From NCBI GenBank assembly GCA_025558095.1, contig JAIVFI010000009.1:1-64000 (forward strand): a stretch of DNA of 64,000 bases. Direction: 5' to 3'. The translations under genes and the position numbers were made by a program. Shown piece by piece: positions 30,428 through 39,852 of this stretch. This DNA comes from Hyaloraphidium curvatum. Its lineage: Eukaryota; Monoblepharomycota; Hyaloraphidiomycetes; Hyaloraphidiales; Hyaloraphidiaceae. Each line of letters starts with the position of its first letter. The stretch's first letter is position 1. The notes under the pieces are model-generated. The model was not told the origin of the DNA and searched no databases. It worked only from the letters and a program-made list of their open reading frames with translations.

Positions 30428-31521
30428 TCACCCCTCTCCCAATCCCGCCATGCCGGCCAGCACCCTCACGAGCTCCACCGACCTCTCCGTCAGCCGCACC
30501 TCCGGCATCGCGGCCCTCGCCTCCGCCGCACCCGCACGCTCCTCGGCCTGCCATGCGCGGGCTTCTGCGGCGCGGAGGCGGGCCAGCCGGTGGTCCGCCA
30601 TGCTCCCGGTCGCCGCGAGCCGGAGCTCGAGCTCCGAGACGCGCCGCTCGGAAGCATCCGCTCGCGATCCGCCGTCCGCCCCCCATGCCTCGGCTCCGAC
30701 GCACGGCCTTCGGCGGCGCAGAGACGGGCGAGCCGCTGGTCCGCGAGGCTTTCGGTCGCCGCCAGCTGCAGCTCCAGATCGGCGATGCGTTCCAGGGCGG
30801 ATGCGAGGTCCGAGCGCGGAGGGCGAAGATCGTCGGTGCGGCCCTCCGTGTCGTCGGCGGTAGGGCGGTTCCGGTCCTCGCGTGCGGAAGTTCGCCGCGA
30901 GGGGCGGCGGGGAGAATCGGATCGGTTCCTTGCCCTCGTGACGGCCTGGCCGCTCCGTGCCTTCCCCGTCGGATCCGAGTGCCTCCGCCGCGGTCCACCA
31001 TCCGCTCCGCTGCACCTGCACGCCGCCCGCAGCATCTCTTTGATGCGATCGGCCTCGACCCGCGAAGCAGACGCGCCGATCACCTCCCATGGCTTGTTCC
31101 CGTTCGCGTCCTCCGCGCCCGGGTCCACGCGCGGATCACCCAGCAGCAGCTCCACCATCCTCTCATCCCCCGCGGCCCAGGGAACGTGCAGCCCCGTCCG
31201 CCCCTTCCGGTCCCTGACGTCGACGTCCGTCCTCCCGCAGGCAAGGAACGCGCTTGCCACCCTCGGATCCCCGGAGCGGCACGCGGCGTGTAACGCGGTG
31301 CTCCCCGCGGCGTCGCGCGCATTGGCGTCGATCCGCGGGTCGGCGAGCAGCAGCTCGAGCACGCGGAGACGGCGGTGCGCGACGGCCTGGGCGACGGGGC
31401 ACGGCGCGTTTTCGGCGGGGACGGGAAGAGGCGAGGTGAGGAGCGTTGAGACGAGGCGCCAATCACCGCGGCGGCTAGCGTAGCAGAGGAGTTGGTAGTC
31501 GTCGGTCGGCACTATAGCCAT
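30428..31521 (-). CDS. Ankyrin-repeat protein with C-terminal coiled-coil cassette
   Basis: The first ATG is 31521. Residues about 10-160 hold three to four ankyrin repeats: DYQLLCYASRRGDWRLVSTL, AGSTALHAACRSGDPRVASA, KGRTGLHVPWAAGDERMVEL and LLGDPRVD, with NGNKPWEVI closing the stack. A basic, Ser/Arg-rich linker follows, then a coiled coil with two related units, RIADLELQLAATESLADQRL and RVSELELRLAATGSMADHRL, ending TERSVELVRVLAG. Between the units a short intron (30704-30661, GTGCGT...GAG, 44 nt) is needed to keep the frame; the acceptor is weak, so a frameshift is the alternative. Ankyrin plus coiled coil implies a protein-interaction scaffold. The coiled-coil part is shared with the gene at 45.7-46.1 kb. 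Confidence 0.7.
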
Positions 31522-31979
31522 CTTGGGGATTAGCAACGGATGAGGTGTCGGTTGGTGGGGCGCCGGTCCCCGGAAGGCTACTATTCTAAACGTTGGGATT
31601 CAAAACTTTCCACCCAACCATGAAAGGGCCGGGACACCCCGGGGAGATCACTGAAGGGGAGGAAAGTTCCTTCATGATTTTTCGAAAGCACGGATCGGGC
31701 GTGAAGGGCGAGCACAGTGGAAATGGTGCCTTCATTCCCCCTGTTCAGCCTCGCGGGCAGATCCCCTTGAATCTCTTCCTCAATGCACATTGCGATTCGG
31801 AAATTGTCGGAACAGACGAATCGCAATGGACGAATCGACAGGCCGTCGGTCGTCGGCGATGGGATGAGCTGATCCACCGCCCGGCCGGCCACCGACGCCT
31901 GAAAAACAAAGCGCCCGATTCGACAGTCCCCGGCCGCCGCCCCTCGGCGCCGCCTCCGTACCCTCCAATCTCGCTCGAA
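31522..31979. other. Divergent intergenic region
   Basis: About 460 bases between the ankyrin gene (leftward) and the PLP enzyme (rightward). An open frame joins in phase with the PLP enzyme from 31593 but its residues do not resemble the family; I treat it as leader. No specific motif recognised. Confidence 0.4.
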
Positions 31980-33278
31980 ATGCTTCGCACCGCGTCCGCC
32001 CGCTGGGCGGCGGTGCCATCGTCGCCGCTGCGGACCCTTTGCTCCCCGCCCGCCCGCGCCTTCTCGGCCTCCGCCGCCGCGCCGTCGGCCAAGCCGTGGC
32101 GCGCCGCCACCAACCTCGTGCGCGGCGGCTCGCAGCGCACGCCGTACCGCGAGACGTCCGACGCGGTGTTCCTCACCTCGGGCTACGTGTACGAGTCGGC
32201 GGCGCAGGCCGAAAACACCTTCCTCGGCACCGAGGACAACTACCAGTACTCGCGCTTCGGCAACCCGACCGTGTCGGTGCTCGAGGCCAGGCTGTGCGCG
32301 CTCGAGGGCGCCGAGGCGTGCCGCACCACCGCCACCGGCATGGCCGCCGTGCACGCCTCGATGCTGTCGCACCTCAGGACCGGCGACAGGGTGGTCGCCT
32401 CGCGCGCGCTGTTCGGGAGCTGCCACTGGATCGTGTCGACACTGCTGCCGCGCTACGGCATCGAGCACGAGTTCGTGGATGGCGCCGACCTCGCGCAGTG
32501 GGAAAGGGCGCTCTCGCGCCCGGCCTCCATGGTGCTGCTCGAGACGCCCTCGAACCCCATGCTGGACCTCGTCGACCTGCGCGCCGTGTGCGACCTCGCC
32601 CACAAGGCCGGCGCCATGGTGGTCGTCGACAACGTCTTCGCCACGCCGCTCGCCCAGCGGCCCCTCGAGTTCGGCGCCGACGTCGTCGTCTACTCGGCCA
32701 CCAAGCACATGGACGGCCAGGGCCGCGTGCTCGCCGGCGCCGTGCTCGGCAGCAAGAAGTACATCGAGGAGACCCTCGTGCCGTTTGTCCGGAACACGGG
32801 GCCCAGCATCTCGCCCTTCAACGCCTGGGTGGTCCTCAAGGGCCTCGAGACCATGCACCTCCGCGTGCCCGCCATGTGCGCCAACGCCACCCGCGTGGCG
32901 GACTTCCTCGCCTCGAGGGAGGACGCGGTGCGCTCGGTGCGGTACCCCTTCCGCAAGGACCACCCGCAGCACGATCTGGCGCGCAAGCAGATGACCATGG
33001 GCGGCACCCTCGTCGCGTTCGACCTCGGGAGCAAGGCCGCCGCGTTCGCATTCATGGATGCCCTCAAGCTGGTGGACATCAGCAACAACCTGGGCGACGC
33101 GAGGTCGCTCATCACCCACCCGGCCACGACGACGCACATGCGGATCGGGGAGGAGGAGAGGGCCAAGCTCGGGATCGGGGAGGGCGCCGTGAGGCTGTCG
33201 GTGGGGCTGGAGGATGCGGATGACCTGGTGGAGGACCTGGGGAGGGGACTGGATGCCGCGGTGGCTGCCAGCAAGTGA
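31980..33278 (+). CDS. O-succinylhomoserine sulfhydrylase-like (metZ-type) PLP enzyme
   Basis: A Cys/Met-metabolism PLP enzyme, fold type I. From the ATG at 31980 a mitochondrial-type presequence (MLRTASARWAAVPSSPLRT...AFSASAAAPS) leads into the catalytic domain. Segments GYVYESAAQAENTFLGTED, YQYSRFGNPTVSVLEARL, ATGMAAVHASML, VASRALFGSCHWIV, LLETPSNPMLDLVD, VVVDNVFATPLAQRPLE and YSATKHMDGQGR (PLP-binding Lys) follow the bacterial metZ pattern very closely; the C-terminus LSVGLEDADDLVEDL is standard. The reaction would be O-succinyl- or O-acetylhomoserine plus sulphide to homocysteine. No intron. Typical fungi use the O-acetylhomoserine enzyme (Met17 type), so a metZ-type enzyme with an added organelle-targeting signal suggests bacterial or endosymbiont ancestry. 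Confidence 0.88.
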   Translation: MLRTASARWAAVPSSPLRTLCSPPARAFSASAAAPSAKPWRAATNLVRGGSQRTPYRETSDAVFLTSGYVYESAAQAENTFLGTEDNYQYSRFGNPTVSVLEARLCALEGAEACRTTATGMAAVHASMLSHLRTGDRVVASRALFGSCHWIVSTLLPRYGIEHEFVDGADLAQWERALSRPASMVLLETPSNPMLDLVDLRAVCDLAHKAGAMVVVDNVFATPLAQRPLEFGADVVVYSATKHMDGQGRVLAGAVLGSKKYIEETLVPFVRNTGPSISPFNAWVVLKGLETMHLRVPAMCANATRVADFLASREDAVRSVRYPFRKDHPQHDLARKQMTMGGTLVAFDLGSKAAAFAFMDALKLVDISNNLGDARSLITHPATTTHMRIGEEERAKLGIGEGAVRLSVGLEDADDLVEDLGRGLDAAVAASK

Positions 33279-33503
33279 ACTTTGGAGCTCGGACTTGGGG
33301 ACCCGGTAGGGGTGGATTGCGTTCCGAGGGGCACGGGACGACATGCATCAGGCAGAGTGAGACTGTATCGCTAGAAAAACGAGATGATCTGCTTTTCCAG
33401 AGGGCCGGAGCAGGGCCCGACCCGGGAAGCGGCCTGCGGGATCCGCGGACCCTGACGCGCACGCGCACCCCACGCGTCCCCCTCTCCCCCCCGCCATCCC
33501 GCG

Positions 33504-35250
33504 ATGGCCGAGGCCGACGAAACCGCCGCCCTGCTCGACGCATCGCGCCCGCCGCTGATCGGCGCCCTCGGCCGGTCGCGCTCCGTCGCGCGGCGCGAGG
33601 ACACGGAGCTGCCGCCGCTGGGGCAGCAGCTGTACGAGGTCGCGACGAACACGTGGAGTGCGTGGAGCGGCGGCCGCGGACCGCCGGACGGGATCTGATC
33701 GCGGGCCCGCCGTGTGCCGCCAGTCAACGCGCTGCTGGTGTTCGTGCCGCTCGGGCTGCTGGCCGAGTGGCTGCACTGGGGCGACGTCGCGGTGTTCACG
33801 CTCAACTTCGTGGGTATCCGCGGCAGAACATCGAAGAAGCATTTTCACATCTTCATTGTGCTACGTGTTGGTGCCCACAGTTCGCCATCGTGCCGCTGGC
33901 CAAGCTGCTCGGCTTCGCGACCGAGGAAATCGCCCTCCGCACCTCGCAGGCCATCGGCGGCCTCCTGAACGCGACTTTCGGCAATGCAGTCGAACTCGTA
34001 CGTCCCATTTACGCGTGGGAATCCCGGCAGGACGGCCTCTCACCGGCGGTTCTCCTCCCGGAGATCATCGGCGCCATCGCCCTCAACCAGGGCCTCCTGC
34101 CCGTCGTGCAGGCCTCCATCCTCGGTTCCGTGCTCTCCAACCTGCTCCTCGTCCTGGGCCTCTCGTTCCTCTGCGGGGGGATCTACTTCAAGGAGCAGAA
34201 GTTCAACAGCACCGCCGCCGGCACGGCGGCCAGCCTGATGACCATGAGCGTGCTGGGCATGATTCTGCCCGCCGCGTTCCACGCCCAGGCTTCGGTACGT
34301 TGCTCACGCCCGGCTGCTCTCTTGTTCCCCGGCCTGACGACCCCGCAGAAGGACGATCCAACCAGCGCCGTCAGCATCCTCGACATCTCCCACTACACCG
34401 CCCTCATCCTCCTCTGCATCTACGTCCTCTACCTCATTTTCCAGCTCGGCACGCACGCGCACCTGTACGCCGAGGAGGCCGACGTCGCGGAGCACGCCGA
34501 GGACCCGGCGATCGGGCCGAAGCTGGCGCTGGGGCTGCTGGTGGGTGCCACGGTGCTGGTGGCCTTGTGCGCCGAGGGGCTCGTGGGCGCCATCGAGGGG
34601 GTGTCGGAGAAGGCCGGGATGGGGACGATGTTCGTCGGGTTCATCCTTCTGTGGGTTTCCGTGCGCGTGCCGAACGAGGACGGGTTTCTGATAGGGCATC
34701 ATCGCTGCGAAGGCCGCTGGTTGGTAACGCGGCCGAGCACTTGACCGCCGTCACCGTGGCCATGAAGAACAAGGTAGATTTGGGCTGTTTGCTGGCCCAG
34801 GGACGGCGAGCTGACTATTCGAGGCAGATGGAACTTTCCATCGGCGTCGCGCTGGGCTCCTCCATCCAGATTGCCCTCCTCGTCGGGCCTCTGCTCGTCG
34901 TCATCGGCTGGATCAGTGGGTCTGAGTCTGCCTTTCCTCGTGGACCTGTTCTAACCTTCTACATTGCGCAGTCGGCCAGCCCCTGACCTTCGACTTTGGC
35001 ACCTTCGAGACCATCGTTGCCTTTGTCGCCATCATCTTCACCAACGGTGTCGTCGTCGACGGCGTCTCCAACTGGTGCGCCCTTGCCCCGGCTGCCTGCC
35101 GGCCTCTTGCTAACCGACCTTCCCAGGCTCGAGGGCGCCATGCTCCTCGGCGCCTACGTCGTCGTCGCGGTGACGCACTGGTACCTGCCGGACCCGCCGC
35201 ACGCGGTGCCGCCGCCGATCCACAACGGGACCATGGTCATCGGAATCTGA
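33504..35250 (+). CDS. Ca2+/H+ antiporter of the CAX/VCX1 family, nine exons
   Basis: A vacuolar-type cation/proton exchanger. Exons 33504-33657, 33724-33809, 33881-33997, 34064-34294, 34349-34650, 34713-34773, 34828-34915, 34972-35074, 35127-35250. The two inverted alpha-repeats are visible: [16 protein letters not shown] and [19 protein letters not shown], the GNxxE motifs that form the cation site. Also present are [40 protein letters not shown] and the acidic loop between helices 6 and 7 ([15 protein letters not shown]). An N-terminal cytosolic arm contains a Ser/Arg segment that in plants is autoinhibitory. Each splice restores the CAX alignment, so confidence in the exon chain is high. 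Confidence 0.9.
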
Positions 35251-35339
35251 GGAATAGAGCTGCAGTGGAACTGCCTTGATTTCAGACCTTGGCGCGGTCT
35301 TCGCCGGCCCCGAGGAATGCTACGAAAAGCGAATGGATT

Positions 35340-35846
35340 TTATCTCCTCTCGACGATGAATCGGAAGTTCTTTCCGTAGTCCGAATCCCACACCTGGAAA
35401 GCAAGGCCGTCAGCGCCGGCCCACGGGCTTCCCAGATGTCGCCCACCGTGCCCCACCTCCCCGTGTTCGAGAACCAGCATTCCCACTCCCCGGCATCGGG
35501 AACAACCACCTCGGTCTCCACCACCGGATCCTGGGACTTTTCTTCGGGAAACGTCATCGCCACGCTCGCCGGCTCCTCCCCGACCGGCCGGTGGTACATG
35601 ATGATGTTCCACGCCCGCTGGCCCATGTAGTCGCCCCTGACTGCTCCAGCGTCGCACTCAGGTCTCCATGGTCTCGTAGAAGGGCGAACGACGCGTACCT
35701 TGCGGCGTCCTCGCGGTGGAGAAGAGGACCCTGAGCGTCTCTCCGGTGCGCAGGCGGGCCTCGCGCGCCGGGACGGCGGCGCTGGGCGGGCGGCTGACCG
35801 ATACGGTGTGGTCGGGGTGGAAATGCAGGGTCGCGGAGGGAGCCAT
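35340..35846 (-). CDS. Small beta-rich hypothetical protein
   Basis: Unrecognised. ATG 35846 (MAPSATLHFHPDHTVSVSR); exon 1 35846-35699, intron 35698-35641 (GTACGC...CAG), exon 2 from 35640 (DYMGQRAWNIIMYHRPVG, AGEWECWFSNTGRWGTVGD). A final segment ending at TAA 35342-35340 (FQVWDSDYGKNFRFIVERR) is in another frame; the junction near 35405-35435 is unresolved because the only GT-AG pair there would give an intron of about 30 nt. The WDSDYGKNFRF end resembles the last strand of starch/glycogen-binding CBM21/CBM25-type modules, so a carbohydrate-binding role is a possibility. A local frameshift cannot be excluded. Confidence 0.45.
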
Positions 35847-36095
35847 GGCGGGGATTCGGTGGGGGGAGCCGACGTGATTCGGCGGACGCGCGGGACGAAG
35901 CTCCGCTACGTGGGACGGATGCGAAAGCAGTGTGACGCAGCTGCTGTACCGGAGCAAATACAAGAACTAAAATGCCGAACTCGTCAGAATCTCCCTCCTT
36001 TTCCTGGGCAGCGATCGCCAGAGCTCCCTTTCCTGCGCAGCGTAACCAATCCATCGTTTCAGCTCGCAACATCCACGTCGCGTTGAACATGTCTC

Positions 36096-37202
36096 CTACG
36101 GAGCATCCGCATGCCCTGCTCCGGCACCGTTGCCCGGAACCCCATGCTGCCTGCAATGCAGCTTGTGCCTCGGCCAGTGCTCCCGCTGGCACTCGGGCGA
36201 GCAGTACCACACGGCCTTGCACTGCGCGCACCGTCTGAGGTCTGCCTTGTCCTAGCTCGCCTTGCACGCGTAGCACGACATCCAGAACAGGTCCATCGGT
36301 CGGCCCGCCAGCGCTTCGTTGGCCTTGGTGAGCAGCTTTGGTGTGCGAGGTGCGCAGTGCAACGATTCGCAGGCCGGTGCCGACACGATCCAAAAGGAGT
36401 CGTACAAGCGGCCACCGGAGCCTAACGTTCCGAAGCACAGGGACCGAAAGTCCGCCGTACGGGTGCCGCAAACAATGCAGGGGCTGCGAAAGGCGGTGTG
36501 CCGCGGGGGCGACGCCTCGGGCGCGATGCGGGCGCGGAGGGTGGGGCGCACGGCGGAGGCCTCGAGAGCGAACGTGGCGGTCTGCACGAAAGCGTACTCG
36601 CGGCCCTCATTGCAGGGGGGCAGCTGGGGATCGAGCACCGGGCGCCCGGTGCGGACGCGCTCCGAGAGCACCGGGCCGACGAGCTTGCCCGCGGCGACTC
36701 TTGCGTAGCGGAGGCGGGAGAGCTCGCCAGGCATCTCGAAACCCGGGTCGGCGCCGGGCCTGCCATCCTCCGCGCGCCACAGCACCACGGCGAATGCGCC
36801 CTCGACGGCCTCGATGCGGTAGTCGGAAGGCGCGAGCCCGGCGCTGAAGCACTGAGCCAGGACCGCGCGGCACACCTCGGCCGAGTTTTCCTCGGCGCCG
36901 GCGAGCTCCTCGATGAAGCGGCGCCGCGCCCCGCCGCCGGCCGGGTCCGTCGAGAGCAGGCGCATCAGTTCCGGGACGCGGTCGGAGCCGTCGGGCGCGC
37001 GCTCCGACACGGCGAACGAGAGGCTCGGGATGGAGCGGCCGCGGAGCGTGTGCTTGACTTCGACATAGCCGTTGCGGTCATCAGTCGGTTTGGGCGCGAT
37101 GGGCCGGGGGTTCGGAGCAGGCTCCGCGGCGTTCCGGCTTCGGATGGCTCGAAACCAGCTGTCACCCCCGGTGCACTTCGCTCGTCCCGCCGGAACAGCA
37201 GC
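36096..37202 (-). pseudogene. MYND zinc-finger protein with an in-frame TAG inside the finger
   Basis: The frame is open from 37202 leftwards and encodes a conserved-looking body (NGYVEVKHTLRGRSIPSLSF, AVLAQCFSAGLAPSDYRIE), a first cysteine cluster (CIVCGTRTADFRSLC, ESLHC) and then the beginning of a MYND finger, SCYACKAS. A TAG at 36254-36252 follows at once; in the same frame the finger continues [20 protein letters not shown] and [13 protein letters not shown] to a second stop at 36096-36098. The TAG therefore falls between the first and second metal-binding Cys pairs. No intron of credible length removes it. Either the gene is a recent pseudogene or truncated allele, or the base is wrong. 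No ATG is seen before the body, so a 5' exon is missing. MYND proteins usually mediate protein-protein contacts. Confidence 0.6.
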
Positions 37203-37389
37203 TCAAGTTCGCAGGAAGTGGCCTTCGATAGTCCGCGAGAAAATTGACTCCGGCTGTAGCACGTCCGTCCGGGCCTCGTGGACGATACGTGGACGATAGC
37301 TCGCGAGCCGGGCGGCCGCGGCGCACGAACTCGATCGTCCACCGCGGCTGATTCTCCGCACCGGACGCCGCCGTGGCGGACCGACCGCG

Positions 37390-38645
37390 ATGTTCGGCCT
37401 CACGGACGCCGAGCTGCTCGCTGTTTTCCCCTCGCGGCCTCGGCCGCGGTGCTTTGTGCCCGGCGCCGAGCTGACCCCCGCGCCGGAACTGTCCAGCGCG
37501 CCCCTGCCCCGCGACGAGCTCATTTCGGCCGTGCGTTCACTCCCCGCGATAAGGTTCGCCCTCCGCGTCGAGGACTTCCTGGCGCCGGTGACCACGCTCT
37601 CACCGCTTATCAACGCGGTCGCCGCGTGCTGCACAGTCGCGTCCATGGGACTCGTATTCAGCTTCAACGACGGCGCGTTCGGCACAGCGCAGATCGCAGC
37701 CAGTCTCGGGTGGACGGTCGTGTTTTACTTTGGCGGCGGCGTGGCGCCGTTCCTCTTTCCCGATACTAGGCAGCTCACCGAATAGGGATCTGGGCCCGCA
37801 AGGCCTCGTGGTTTGCCCTGCTGAGCCTTCCGACCGGCCTCCTCGTCCTGACAACGGTAACTTGCTGTTGGACGACGCTGGCCACTTTCGCGGCCCAGCT
37901 CTGGTCGACGTGGTGGGGCTGCTTGTTTGGATCCGTCACGGTCGCCTCCGTGTTCTCGTGGCCCCTGCTCAACGGCGTCGGCGCCGCAACCCTGCGCCCC
38001 AACCCGTTCCTCTCGGTCCTGGACTGCCGGGTACAGCACAGGGCCCTGCAAATCGCGATCGCGGACCTTTTCCGCCGAATTAGGGAGGAGGGCTCGGTGG
38101 ACGGCGTGCATGCGGAACCGGAACCCTATGCCGTGCTCCACCCTCTGCTTCAAGCGATGTGGGCCAACCCGCGTAGGGAGCTCCTCGACAAGTGGTTTCT
38201 CCTCATGGTGGCATTCCTGCTGACCATCTTTGTCGTGATCACCGTCGCCGTGGGCAACTGCATTTTGTCGCTACAGATCTTCACGCTCGCCTGGATCATC
38301 AGCATCCTCCTCATCGCCAGCGTCAGCACGGCCTCCGCCAACCTCCGCACCGCGGCCGCCGCGGCGCTCTGCCGCTGGGCAGCCCAAGAGCTCGCCGTGC
38401 TTGCCACCGTCGTCCCGGCGCACCGCGCCGGCCAGCATCGGCGCCTCTCCGACCACGCCAAGCTCCTCGACATGTTTGCCGCCGCCGACGATTCGGCGAG
38501 GGCAAAGTACCTCGGGTTCGCGGTGGATTTTGGCGTCGTGCGCACGATGCTGGTCACCTTGCTTACGGTGCTCGTGGCCCTGTGGTCTGTGCTGCGGGGG
38601 AGCGGAGTGTTCGTCACCATGGATTCGGTGTGTCCACTGCGTTGA
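37390..38645 (+). CDS. Multi-pass membrane protein, unrecognised
   Basis: ATG 37390 opens a cytosolic N-terminus and two helices (TLSPLINAVAACCTVASMGL, IAASLGWTV). A 50-nt intron, 37720-37769 (GTGTTT...TACTAG, pyrimidine-rich before the acceptor), joins this to AAHRIGIWARKASWFALLSL. Further helices are GLLVLTTVTCCWTTLATF, FGSVTVASVFSWPLL, WFLLMVAFLLTIFVVITVAV, IFTLAWIISILLIASVSTA and VRTMLVTLLTVLVALWSVL, so seven or eight in total, with a loop of about 110 residues in the middle. About 400 residues. No family recognised; transport or signalling role unknown. Confidence 0.65.
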
Positions 38646-39375
38646 GGGCCGCATCGCTGGCACCGCTGTGACTCTACATTGGTGCGCGGACGGACACTGA
38701 CTCTAACTTGAGCTGCGGAAGTCTGATCCGCGTCCCCGCCGCTCCCTACCCGCTCCCTACCTTGCAAGCGCTCCCTACCATGCAAGCGCCCCGCGAGCGC
38801 CAGCGAGCCCCGCGCCAGCGGGCACGTAACCACGCCGAAGGCAGGCGTTCCCCCGCCGCTACCTGCCAGCTAGCTTCGCGCGGAGCGCGCCCCGAGCGTC
38901 AGCGAGGCCGCGGCAAGCGTCAGCGCAGCCGCGGGAAGTGCGGGAGGCGGGCCGGAGGTGTCGCGGAGCTCGGGAAACTGCGGGGCGGGGCCGGGACTCC
39001 CTGGTAGCTCGGGGTTTCGGACATCGCCCATTTCTCGGCCGCAACGCATCGTACGGGCCCGGACGACCCCGGAACGTGACCGCAGTGCGTCGGTTCCACG
39101 CCAATAGTGGTGTCAGATTTCAAAAATACCCACTGCCCGTTGTGATGGCCGGGGAGCGTTGCGGGCGTGCGGAGGAGGGCGGTGCGCACGCCCAAACCCC
39201 GAGGGGCAGCCCCCACAGACCGACCGCGTCCAAGGCACGCAGACCCCGACGTGGCTCGGAGGACGCGCTCCATTGCGCTGCGCGGGCGGGGCGGGCGCGG
39301 GAGACGTGCCGGGAGGGGTGGGAGGTCGGCGGCACCCCTCGGCGGTAACTCACCCCGAACCCTCCCTCCTGATGT
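38646..39375. other. Intergenic region with short direct repeats, left of the mitochondrial insertion
   Basis: About 730 bases without a supported gene. Near 38738-38790 the unit GCTCCCTACC recurs three times, and CATGCAAGCGC/TTGCAAGCGC recur nearby; GCGTCAGCG recurs near 38896-38925. These look like short slipped-strand duplications, not a named repeat. The GC content drops abruptly at about 39376 where the mitochondrial-like segment begins. Confidence 0.4.
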
Positions 39376-39429
39376 TCATACTCAGAAGAGTTATTGCCAA
39401 GGAGAAATAGAACTTGTCTAAAGCTTTGC

Positions 39430-39501
39430 TGGACCAATGAGACTCGAACTCATACCGGTAGAACCAAAATCTACGTTAATAAACTTAGCCATTCGTCTTT
39501 C
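39430..39501 (-). pseudogene. tRNA-like sequence, anticodon UUG (Gln), within the mitochondrial insertion
   Basis: Minus strand, just after the LSU fragment. The anticodon arm is perfect (GTAGA TTTTGGT TCTAC, plus 39458-39474), giving anticodon TTG, and the T-arm is perfect (ATGAG TTCGAGT CTCAT, plus 39437-39453). The 3' acceptor half is TGGTCCA. The 5' acceptor half (near AAGACGA) pairs poorly with it, especially in the first positions, and the D-arm is weak. Either the copy is decayed, or the mitochondrial original is one whose 5' acceptor is repaired by RNA editing. Confidence 0.6.
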
Positions 39502-39509
39502 TTTTAAGG

Positions 39510-39738
39510 ACTATCAATCCTCTTTATAAACGATTCACCAGTGGTTTACTTAGAAAGATCCTCTCGTACTAGATCTGGGCCTTCAGCTTTCCTTTTATTT
39601 GAGCTAACAGATAGGAACCCAACTGTCTTGCGACGTTGTTAACCCAACTCATGTACCTTTTTAATCTATGAACAATAGAACCCTTGGTAGCCCTTGCACT
39701 ACCAGGAAAAGATAAGTCGACATCGAGGTGCCAAACCG
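39510..39738 (-). pseudogene. rnl: Mitochondrial LSU (23S-like) rRNA 3' fragment
   Basis: Read on the minus strand, the sequence matches the universally conserved end of 23S-like rRNA: GGCACCTCGATGTCG, then GGTACATGAGTTGGGTT, ACGTCGCAAGACAGTTGGG, TCCCTATCTG-like TCCTATCTGTTAG, and the sarcin-ricin loop AGTACGAGAGGATC (plus-strand 39557-39570), followed by ACCACTGGTG. These correspond to domains V-VI near the peptidyl-transferase and elongation-factor sites. Only about 230 bases are present, so it cannot be a functional gene. Confidence 0.88.
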
Positions 39739-39852
39739 ATCCCGGACGATCCATCACCTGCCGGCACAGCGGAGTCAGACAGGAGCAATGCCGGCTCGGA
39801 TCGAGATATTCCAGGGGTTGCTCGTGGCAGCAGATCGATTGCCCAGGTGAGG

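Larger units (their letters stand above)
39376..39738 (-). other. Nuclear insertion of mitochondrial DNA (NUMT)
   Basis: An AT-rich island of about 360 bases in otherwise strongly GC-rich sequence. On the minus strand it reads as the 3' end of a bacterial/mitochondrial large-subunit rRNA followed by a tRNA-like sequence, the order expected of organelle DNA. The borders are judged from the compositional change (left) and the last rRNA-like bases, GGTTTGGCACC (right). Its right end lies about 115 bases downstream of the DUF707 gene's stop codon. A misassembled mitochondrial read is the alternative. Confidence 0.85.

Noticed and set aside
38738-38930. Short repeats as a CRISPR array or satellite
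   Set aside because: Units are 9-11 bases, irregular and few; no regular spacer structure, and CRISPR is not expected in nuclear DNA.
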